Under the pieces are notes generated by a model. The model was not told the DNA's origin. It saw nothing but the letters and a program-made list of their open reading frames with translations, and did no database searches. The position numbers and the translations under genes are program-made. From Bacteroidota bacterium (GTDB lineage: Bacteria > Bacteroidota > Bacteroidia > Flavobacteriales_D > Crocinitomicaceae), in NCBI GenBank assembly GCA_006226555.1, contig SBGS01000302.1:1-21351 (forward strand): a stretch of 21,351 bases of DNA. The letters are read 5' to 3'. How positions within the stretch are numbered: position 1 is the stretch's first letter; each line of letters opens with the position of its first letter. This document shows positions 1 through 6,177 of the stretch, one piece after another.

Positions 1-414
1 CAATTAATTGAAGTAAATCAAGGAGAAGTACAAGTGAAGTTTAATTCTCCAACAACAGGTAAAATATCATTCGCAGACTTGGGAATCAAGGATGAGGAAT
101 TGGTTTTAGAAGGAGGGTTCTTGAGATTGGTATTTGATCTGGAAGGAATTGGAGAGCACAGCTATTTTGCTGTACCAACTGTTGAAGTTAGCTACGTAGA
201 AAACGTCGGAGAAACGCATTGGCAGTGTGATTTCAATGACGAAACAATTCTTGATAAAACAGATCATCATGGAAATTCAACGATCTTGCTTATGGATCGT
301 AATAAATTGGCATCACTTGAGCATCACCACGAAAACAAGTTGGTTGTTCATGCTGAATTTCCTCAGGCAGTGAATATTGACACGAGTAATTCGTTTATCA
401 ATCTTTTCAAATAG
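1..414 (+). CDS. Unrecognised protein, 3' end of a gene truncated by the window edge
   Basis: I do not recognise this protein. The frame is open from base 1. A GTG at 34 is preceded by an AAGGAG-like stretch at 20-25 and would give a 126-residue protein. However, the codons before it (Q-L-I-E-V-N-Q-G-E-V-Q) read like a natural beta strand continuing into V-K-F-N-S-P, and the purine stretch is explained by the Gln-Gly-Glu codons. I therefore treat it as the C-terminal 137 residues of a longer protein. What can be seen is a soluble, acidic chain with alternating hydrophobic residues suggestive of beta structure, a His-rich patch (H-H-H around residues 96-99 counted from the GTG), one cysteine, and no membrane segment. 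Transcription probably ends at the hairpin 18 nt downstream of the stop. The reading frame is confident; the function is unknown. Confidence 0.6.
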   Translation, partial: QLIEVNQGEVQVKFNSPTTGKISFADLGIKDEELVLEGGFLRLVFDLEGIGEHSYFAVPTVEVSYVENVGETHWQCDFNDETILDKTDHHGNSTILLMDRNKLASLEHHHENKLVVHAEFPQAVNIDTSNSFINLFK

Positions 415-431
415 AGGTTAGTTTTAGTTGC

Positions 432-466
432 AAAAAAGGGATGTGAAAGCATCCCTTTTTTTATTT
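432..466 (+). terminator. Intrinsic terminator-type hairpin (A-tract / GGGATG / CATCCC / T-tract)
   Basis: GGGATG (438-443) pairs with CATCCC (450-455) around a 6-nt loop. An A6 run lies 5' and a T7 run 3', which gives an extended stem and a U-tract on the plus strand; it is nearly symmetric and could act in both directions. It follows the stop of the upstream gene by 18 nt, the usual place for a terminator. It ends only about 6 nt before the ATG of the next gene, which is odd (see findings). Confidence 0.8.
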
Positions 467-472
467 TCGAGT

Positions 473-2443
473 ATGACTTTTAGAACACTTTTTATTCTCG
501 CATTTGTTTTTTACTGTTTTTCGAATTTTGCCCAACAAGTGGTTCAGCTTAAGCCTGAGTCAAATGGTGCAGTGCCAAAAAATGGTCTTATTGAGTTTCA
601 CGTCCCTCTTGATAGCCTGACTGAAGCAAGAGTTAAAGACTTTGTAGGTGGCAAGCGCAATATTGGATTAAATCCATTTGATCCGGAAAGGGTCGATATT
701 AAAGCAGAATTTTTCCTACAGGAAGGAACCGATTGGAAGAAGAAAGGACAGGTTTTTGGCTTTTATTACCAGGATTTTAAAAGAGATACCATGGGCAATG
801 TTGAGAAATGGCATTGGTCACAGATCGATAATGGTTCAGGGTTTAGAGTAAGATATGCTCCATCGGAAACAGGGGAGTGGAAAGTAGTCGTTTCCAGGTC
901 AGTGAACGGTCGCGCAATGGAAGCCTTGACCCATCATTTCAATACGGTAGACTCAGATATCAAAGGTAAATTGGGACTCAACGGCCGATTTTTCCAGCTA
1001 GATGGAAATACTTTTTTCCCTGTTGGGATCAACTTATCTCATCCTCGCTGGATGAATGATCCGATCGAGCTTCGTCAAGGTACAGCGGAATACTGGTACG
1101 ATATCAGAGAACTACCTGCAATGCCGGTGGCATACGTGAATTATTTGAAGGATCTGGAGAAATTAGCGGCAGCTGGAGGAAACTATTTCCGGATGATGAA
1201 TTTTCCATTTGTGAACGACATTGAATTTGAACACCTGAATAACTACACCGATAGACTTCATATCGCATGGGAAACAGACCATATCATTGAGCAATGTGAA
1301 AAGCTGGATCTCAAGATCCATTACGTGCTTACATGGGCTAATGAATTGAATAGCCCTGAAAGAACGTATAACAAATTGTTTTGGGATTGGTGGGCTAATG
1401 ATTATCCATGGGTAGAGGATGATTTTGGTTATTGTTATCAGCACGAATTAGGATTAAAAGAACCACATGAATTCCTAACGGATGAGAGAGCAATTAAATT
1501 CTATAAGAAAAAATTGAGGTATATGTTTGCTCGGTGGGGATATTCAAACGCAATTGGTGTTGTTGAGCTAATGAATGAAATTAACCTTGTTTTCCCTGAT
1601 CATCCCAAGGAACGAATGTTTTGGCAAAAGAATATATCAGAATATCTGAAAAATGAATTACAGATTTCATATCCGATAAGTGTGAATTATGCCGGTGTCC
1701 CTGATTTTGAAGCCGGCGATTCTTCCTACTTTCTATCCTCCATTGATGTGATCACTTTTAATGAATATCGCATACCTGAATTGCGCTCTAATTTCACGTA
1801 TCACCTGAATAACTTTAAAGTACTTAACAAGCCGTTTCTATTTAGTGAGATCGGAGCCGGTTACGGGGAACTTGCTGAATGTGAAGTATTTTCAGAATGG
1901 ATGAAAGATGCATGGATGACATCATTGTCAGGTATGTCGGGTATGGGATTAGAGTGGTCTCAACAACGAAATTTTAATCTGATGGGAACCTATTTCCCTT
2001 TGATCAGGTCCTTCCTTTCGGATAAGGATATAAGTCTATTCAGGGATTTTGAATCTGATGTCAGAAAAGATAGGCATGCTGAATTGATTGCCATAAAAAA
2101 CAGAGATGGCAATGAAGCTATGGGGGTCGTACATAATACTACCTGGAACTTCTATACGAATCGTACCGCAGATAATTTACCGTGTGGACAAAAACAGCCA
2201 AAAGAAGTATTCCGCGAATATGAAGACGTAGGTGATAAGCGAGGTAAGAATGCACTTCATCTAACCGGCTTTAAGAAGCGTAAACACTATGCGATCGATT
2301 GGTACGATGCTTCAACAGGAGCTCTTGTAGGAACGACAAGCGATAAGGCAAGTTCAAAAGGCAAGGTTAGAATGAGAATTCCTAATTTGGATGAGGAGCA
2401 TCCAATGCTGATCTTTAAGATGCATTTAAGTGATCAGAACTAA
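473..2443 (+). CDS. Secreted clan GH-A (GH5-like) glycoside hydrolase with N-terminal DUF5060-like domain
   Basis: This is probably an exported polysaccharide-cleaving enzyme of 656 residues. Residues 1-20 form a signal peptide (hydrophobic core L-F-I-L-A-F-V-F, cleavage likely after F-A before Q-Q). Residues about 25-160 look like the beta-sandwich domain (DUF5060 type) that often precedes these enzymes, with N-P-F-D-P-E and E-T-G-E-W motifs. Residues about 175-500 resemble a (beta/alpha)8 barrel: F-P-V-G-I-N-L at its start, E369 in L-M-N-E-I-N as candidate acid/base, and E459 in F-L-F-S-E-I as candidate nucleophile, which is the classic clan GH-A arrangement. A small C-terminal beta domain follows. 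A TTG at 428 would extend the frame through the terminator hairpin, so ATG 473 is preferred. No type IX sorting domain is evident. The substrate cannot be told. Its stop overlaps the convergent gene by 4 nt. Confidence 0.78.
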   Translation: MTFRTLFILAFVFYCFSNFAQQVVQLKPESNGAVPKNGLIEFHVPLDSLTEARVKDFVGGKRNIGLNPFDPERVDIKAEFFLQEGTDWKKKGQVFGFYYQDFKRDTMGNVEKWHWSQIDNGSGFRVRYAPSETGEWKVVVSRSVNGRAMEALTHHFNTVDSDIKGKLGLNGRFFQLDGNTFFPVGINLSHPRWMNDPIELRQGTAEYWYDIRELPAMPVAYVNYLKDLEKLAAAGGNYFRMMNFPFVNDIEFEHLNNYTDRLHIAWETDHIIEQCEKLDLKIHYVLTWANELNSPERTYNKLFWDWWANDYPWVEDDFGYCYQHELGLKEPHEFLTDERAIKFYKKKLRYMFARWGYSNAIGVVELMNEINLVFPDHPKERMFWQKNISEYLKNELQISYPISVNYAGVPDFEAGDSSYFLSSIDVITFNEYRIPELRSNFTYHLNNFKVLNKPFLFSEIGAGYGELAECEVFSEWMKDAWMTSLSGMSGMGLEWSQQRNFNLMGTYFPLIRSFLSDKDISLFRDFESDVRKDRHAELIAIKNRDGNEAMGVVHNTTWNFYTNRTADNLPCGQKQPKEVFREYEDVGDKRGKNALHLTGFKKRKHYAIDWYDASTGALVGTTSDKASSKGKVRMRIPNLDEEHPMLIFKMHLSDQN

Positions 2444-2458
2444 TTTCTAAAGATTAGT
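2439..2458. repeat. Inverted repeat over the convergent stop codons
   Basis: ACTAAT (2439-2444) and ATTAGT (2453-2458) form a stem that extends inward by one G-T and one A-T pair to 8 bp, with a 4-nt loop. It contains the stop codons of both facing genes. Neither strand has a T-tract immediately after it, so terminator activity is uncertain. Confidence 0.4.
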
Positions 2459-2994
2459 CGTCGATAAATGATCGTTACAAAAATGCTATTGATAGTGGAT
2501 AAAAGAAGTAATCCAAGTAAAGAAACGGTCATCGTAAAGGAGGGACTATAGTTTCTTTCGAGGTTTTCTTTAAGCTCAGCAAGGATCTCGTCTTTTGTCA
2601 TTACTTCAAAGGCTTCATTTGAAGCTTTGATCTCTGCAAATCCTTCAGGATCACTTAGTCTTTTCTCCACGCTGGTATAGGCTTCCGCAATTTGGTGCTG
2701 ATTGAATTCAGGATCTATCTTTTCGTAATAAAAGTACAGGAAGACTGATACGACGATCAAATAGGGTACTCCTGCAGACATCGCATTTTTGATGTCTAAT
2801 AAGGCATTTCCTGGTTCAGCTTCTCTTCTTTTGTGAAGAAACAGACCGACAGATATAGCCAGGAGAAGAAATAGCATATTCAACAAGACCAAAGGAACAA
2901 GATCTGTTCCGAGAGCACCTGTCCAGAAAAAGATCATTTTTGCGACGATCCAGAGCAGGCCAAAAGTAAGTCCTGATAAAACAGTTACCCGCAT
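2440..2994 (-). CDS. DUF4199-like integral membrane protein
   Basis: A 184-residue membrane protein of unknown function. Four hydrophobic helices are visible at about residues 3-24, 31-53, 74-90 and 152-177. A charged, helical extramembrane segment lies between helices 3 and 4 (about 91-150, rich in Glu and Lys). Length and layout fit the DUF4199 family that is common in Bacteroidota; this is a family-shape match rather than a motif match. It starts with ATG 4 nt after the rho stop on the same strand, so it is probably the second gene of a rho operon. Its TAG stop overlaps the TAA of the convergent glycoside hydrolase gene. A different small Bacteroidota membrane family (such as DUF4293) was considered, but the N-terminus does not resemble what I know of it. 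Confidence 0.65.
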   Translation of the reverse strand: MRVTVLSGLTFGLLWIVAKMIFFWTGALGTDLVPLVLLNMLFLLLAISVGLFLHKRREAEPGNALLDIKNAMSAGVPYLIVVSVFLYFYYEKIDPEFNQHQIAEAYTSVEKRLSDPEGFAEIKASNEAFEVMTKDEILAELKENLERNYSPSFTMTVSLLGLLLLSTINSIFVTIIYRRLIFRN

Positions 2995-2998
2995 GTGC

Positions 2999-4570
2999 TT
3001 ATCCGTTCATTGTATATAAGAATTCTTCATTTGAACGTGTAGTTTCCATACGTTCCTTCATGAATTCCATAGCTTCAACAGGATTCATGTCCGCAATAAA
3101 CTTACGGATGAGCCATACCCTTTGAAGAACATCTTTATCCATCAGTAGATCTTCACGTCTTGTACCTGAAGTAAGAATATCGATAGCAGGATAGATACGT
3201 CTGTTGGCGATCTTTCTATCCAGCTGAAGTTCCATGTTACCTGTCCCTTTAAATTCCTCGAAGATCACCTCGTCCATTTTAGAACCCGTTTCCGTAAGGG
3301 CAGTCGCTAAAATTGACAATGATCCTCCGTTTTCAATCTTTCTTGCAGAACCGAAGAATCGTTTTGGTTTATGCAGTGCGTTAGCGTCAACTCCGCCTGA
3401 AAGTACCTTACCGGAAGCCGGTGATACAGTATTGTATGCACGAGCCAAACGAGTGATGGAATCAAGCAGAATACAAACATCGTGACCGCATTCAACCATT
3501 CTTTTTGCCTTTTCAAGTACCATGTTTGCCACTTTAACGTGACGATCTGCAGGCTCATCGAAAGTAGAGGCAATAACTTCTGCATTTACGGAGCGAGCCA
3601 TGTCTGTAACTTCCTCCGGACGCTCGTCGATCAGCAAAACGATCAAGTATACCTCAGGGTGATTAGCAGCGATCGCGTTTGCAACATCCTTAAGGAGTAC
3701 TGTTTTTCCTGTTTTCGGTTGCGCAACGATCATACCGCGTTGTCCTTTTCCAATCGGCGCGAACAGATCCATTACCCTTGTCGATAATGTCTCTTGATCG
3801 TGTCCTGTAAGCTTGAACTTTTCATCCGGGAAAAGCGGTGTGAGGTACTGGAATGGTACTCTGTCACGTATGTAAGAAGGGTCACGTCCATTAATAGATT
3901 CCACCTTTACAAGAGGGAAGAATTTTTCACCTTCTCTTGGTGGTCTGATCGTACCGTTAACGGTATCTCCAGTCTTCAAACCGAATAGTTTTATCTGGCT
4001 TTGAGATACGTAAATATCGTCAGGAGAGGGGAGGTAGTTGTAATCGGAAGATCTTAGGAATCCATATCCATCAGGCATTACTTCCAGAACGCCTTCGGCT
4101 GCTACAATTCCTACAAGGCTGTATTTTTCTTCTTCAGCTTCTTCAGTTGCTTTACGATTTGCAGCTTCGTTATTCTGATTGTTTCCTTGTTGTCCTCTTT
4201 GCTGATTGCGTCTTCTGTTATTGCGATCGTTTCTTTGTTCATTCGTAGCTGCGGGCTCATTTGTATTGTTATCCTCAGCTTTCTGATTATCTCCTTCCTC
4301 AGGTTTCTGAGCTGCTCCAGTTGCTTCAAAAAGTTCAGGTTGCTCGGTATTAGAAGCGCCTTGATCACGTTTCACACGTGCTCTTTTTCTTTTGGCATTA
4401 TCTGAGTCAACTGTTTTGCTTTCCACTGCAGGTTCAGGTTTGCTTTCACTACCGGTTAACATCGATATAATTTCAGCCTTCTTTAGCTTTTCAACATTTT
4501 CAATTCCGGCGGCTGTAGCAATAACCCTAAGATCAGCGATCTTTTTACTTTCAAGTTCTTTAATATCCAT
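2999..4570 (-). CDS. rho: Transcription termination factor Rho
   Basis: Hexameric RNA-dependent ATPase/helicase that ends transcription. The 523 residues comprise an N-terminal SAP-like Rho_N helical domain (1-40), a low-complexity insertion (about 42-148), the cold-shock-like RNA-binding domain (about 150-225, with D-G-Y-G-F-L-R), and the RecA-type motor. Walker A is P-K-T-G-K-T at 285-290, Walker B is I-L-L-D at 367-370, the Q-loop is G-G-V-D-A-N-A-L at 392-399, and the R-loop region is K-G-T-G-N at 441-445. The insertion is rich in N, Q, R and E (for example N-R-R-R-N-Q-Q-R-G-Q-Q near 118-128) and is probably disordered; such insertions are known in Bacteroidota Rho. E. coli Rho is about 420 residues, so the extra length is mostly this insertion. 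The gene is transcribed divergently from the symporter gene and leads into the DUF4199-like gene. Confidence 0.98.
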   Translation of the reverse strand: MDIKELESKKIADLRVIATAAGIENVEKLKKAEIISMLTGSESKPEPAVESKTVDSDNAKRKRARVKRDQGASNTEQPELFEATGAAQKPEEGDNQKAEDNNTNEPAATNEQRNDRNNRRRNQQRGQQGNNQNNEAANRKATEEAEEEKYSLVGIVAAEGVLEVMPDGYGFLRSSDYNYLPSPDDIYVSQSQIKLFGLKTGDTVNGTIRPPREGEKFFPLVKVESINGRDPSYIRDRVPFQYLTPLFPDEKFKLTGHDQETLSTRVMDLFAPIGKGQRGMIVAQPKTGKTVLLKDVANAIAANHPEVYLIVLLIDERPEEVTDMARSVNAEVIASTFDEPADRHVKVANMVLEKAKRMVECGHDVCILLDSITRLARAYNTVSPASGKVLSGGVDANALHKPKRFFGSARKIENGGSLSILATALTETGSKMDEVIFEEFKGTGNMELQLDRKIANRRIYPAIDILTSGTRREDLLMDKDVLQRVWLIRKFIADMNPVEAMEFMKERMETTRSNEEFLYTMNG

Positions 4571-4646
4571 GAGGGGATTTAGTTAATCTATGTGATGATA
4601 AGAAATGATCGGGATGATTTTTGGCATGAGCCAATTCAATACGGCA

Positions 4647-4676
4647 CAATGTTACGAATTTTAGTTGAGTTGACAA
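4647..4676 (-). promoter_or_regulatory. Candidate promoter for rho
   Basis: On the minus strand, TTG (4676-4674) is followed after 19 nt by TAACATTG (4654-4647), one mismatch from the Bacteroidota -7 consensus TAnnTTTG. It would give a leader of roughly 70 nt before the rho ATG. Based on consensus matching only. Confidence 0.35.
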
Positions 4677-4695
4677 GGCGAGAGGAAATATATTG

Positions 4696-4712
4696 TTAAC
4701 AGTATCTGTTAA
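4696..4712. promoter_or_regulatory. Operator-like palindrome between rho and the symporter gene
   Basis: TTAACAG (4696-4702) and CTGTTAA (4706-4712) form a perfect 7-bp inverted repeat with a TAT centre, 17 bp in all. It lies 56 nt upstream of the symporter ATG and just upstream of the candidate rho promoter. Size and symmetry suit a dimeric repressor or activator site. The arms are too AT-rich and lack a U-tract for a convincing terminator. No regulator gene adjoins it, so the protein is unknown. Confidence 0.35.
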
Positions 4713-4768
4713 TAAGTTCAACTGAATCTAAAATCTCAGGGCTATATTGAAATCCTTATCTTCACAGC

Positions 4769-6169
4769 ATGAAGAAACTGGCATTACACTGGAAGATCAT
4801 GATCGCCATGTTTTTGGGGGTGGTTTGGTCCATCATCTCAGGAACTATGGGAATGAACGATTTCACAAAAGACTGGATCGATCCGTTTGGTACGATATTC
4901 ATCAACTGCTTGAAGTTTATCGCTGTTCCTTTAGTGTTATTTTCCATTATCAGTGGTGTTTCCGGGTTAGGTGATCCAAGTAAGCTGGGTAAAATAGGTT
5001 TGAAGACCTTAGGAATGTACCTGATCACAACGGTTTTGTCGATTTCATTGGGTTTAGTGCTGGTTAATGCATTTTCACCAGGTAAGCAAACCAATGAGGC
5101 TACGAAAAGAACCAATCGATTAAAATATGAGGTTTGGGCCAACAATAACAGTATAGAGATCAAAGATGGGAAGCATCTCGCAGCCTCTATGTCAGTTGAA
5201 GAAGCAGATAAGATCAATGGGCTTCTGGCAGCCGATGAAGGCTCAGCCGACATGAAAAAAGTCATGGAGAAGAGTGCTCAGGCCGAAGCGAACAGAAAGC
5301 AGGGGCCACTTCAGCCTTTAGTAGATATGGTTCCGGATAACCTGATCGTCTCGCTTGGAGATGGAAAACTAATGCTTCAGGTTATCTTTTTTGCTCTCTT
5401 TTTTGGAATAGCTCTAACCCTGATCCCGGGAGATAATTCGAGATTAGTACGAAATTTCTTTGAGGGTATGAACGACGTTTTTATTAAGATGGTTCACATT
5501 GTAATGAAGGCTGCACCGTTCTTTGTCTTTTGTTTGATGGCAGGTGTTCTTGCGCGCTCGGCAAATTCCACAGATGAATTACTCGATATTTTTATTCGCC
5601 TGGGCAAATATGCGTTGGTTGTAGTAGCCGGTTTGATGCTGATGCTGTTCGGTTTTTACCCTATGTTGCTTCGGATCTTTGGTGTGAATATCAAATACAG
5701 AGATTTTTTCAAGGGATTGAGCCCGGCACAATTCCTGGCTTTTTCAACCAGTTCAAGTGCTGCTACGTTACCGGTCACAATCGAATGTGCGAACAATAAT
5801 CTGAAAATACCGGATAAGATCACTGATTTCGTTCTGCCGATCGGAGCAACAGTTAATATGGACGGTACCTCTCTTTATCAGGCAGTGGCCGTTATCTTTC
5901 TGGCACAATTTCACGATGTAGATCTTTCTCTGATGCAGCAAATCGGCATTGTAGGTACAGCTACATTGGCTTCAATAGGTGCCGCTGCAGTGCCAAGTGC
6001 AGGTTTGATCATGCTGATGATCGTTCTCGATTCTGTAGGATTGAATCCTATGTGGGTGGCTATAGTACTTCCTGTGGACAGGATTTTGGACATGTGCAGA
6101 ACTGTGATCAACGTTACAAGCGACGTAACGGTATCTGCCATTGTTGCCAAAACGGAAAAGCAGTTGTAA
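4769..6169 (+). CDS. Dicarboxylate/acidic amino acid:cation symporter (DAACS / SLC1 family)
   Basis: Inner-membrane transporter of 466 residues that takes up an acidic amino acid or C4-dicarboxylate with Na+ or H+. Family motifs are clear: the serine-rich hairpin S-T-S-S-S-A-A-T-L-P (326-335), N-M-D-G-T (363-367), the second hairpin around A-A-A-V-P-S-A-G (405-412), and the helix-8 signature D441, R444, T445, N448, D452. R444 aligns with the arginine that binds the substrate side-chain carboxylate in GltPh (R397), which favours aspartate, glutamate or dicarboxylates over neutral amino acids. A soluble insert of about 85 residues (about 103-190) after the third helix is charged and lacks membrane segments; similar inserts occur in Bacteroidota homologues. 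It starts at the first ATG. Its stop directly abuts that of uvrA. I found no convincing promoter besides the palindrome upstream. Confidence 0.93.
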   Translation: MKKLALHWKIMIAMFLGVVWSIISGTMGMNDFTKDWIDPFGTIFINCLKFIAVPLVLFSIISGVSGLGDPSKLGKIGLKTLGMYLITTVLSISLGLVLVNAFSPGKQTNEATKRTNRLKYEVWANNNSIEIKDGKHLAASMSVEEADKINGLLAADEGSADMKKVMEKSAQAEANRKQGPLQPLVDMVPDNLIVSLGDGKLMLQVIFFALFFGIALTLIPGDNSRLVRNFFEGMNDVFIKMVHIVMKAAPFFVFCLMAGVLARSANSTDELLDIFIRLGKYALVVVAGLMLMLFGFYPMLLRIFGVNIKYRDFFKGLSPAQFLAFSTSSSAATLPVTIECANNNLKIPDKITDFVLPIGATVNMDGTSLYQAVAVIFLAQFHDVDLSLMQQIGIVGTATLASIGAAAVPSAGLIMLMIVLDSVGLNPMWVAIVLPVDRILDMCRTVINVTSDVTVSAIVAKTEKQL

Positions 6170-6177
6170 TTACAGCT
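6162..6177. repeat. Palindrome centred exactly between the stop codons of the symporter gene and uvrA
   Basis: TGTAATTACA (6165-6174) is a perfect palindrome whose axis lies between 6169 and 6170, where TAA of one gene meets TAA of the other. Including one G-T pair, the arms extend to 8 bp (6162-6177). On the minus strand it is followed by a pyrimidine-rich stretch with two T4 runs (about 6146-6159), so it could serve as the uvrA terminator; the plus side has no T-tract. Confidence 0.4.

Noticed and set aside
428..472. TTG start at 428 extending the glycoside hydrolase by 15 residues
   Set aside because: It would translate the terminator hairpin and place 15 residues before an otherwise complete signal peptide starting at ATG 473.
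1163..1444. Minus-strand open frame of 93 codons inside the hydrolase gene
   Set aside because: It lies opposite a clear coding region, has no recognisable domain and no promoter; likely a shadow frame.
3482..3787. Plus-strand open frames opposite rho
   Set aside because: The composition is that of reverse-complemented rho codons, and the conserved Rho motor motifs fix the coding strand.
4118..4260. Short repetitive stretch considered as a tandem repeat or CRISPR
   Set aside because: It is the N/Q/R-rich coding sequence of the Rho insertion, with no regular unit or spacers.
4111..4368. Alternative minus-strand frame within the Rho insertion region
   Set aside because: It arises from the repetitive A-rich low-complexity codons of the insertion and has no independent start signal.
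4762..5265. Minus-strand open frame of 167 codons opposite the symporter gene
   Set aside because: The plus-strand frame carries all family motifs over its full length; the antisense frame has no protein-like features.
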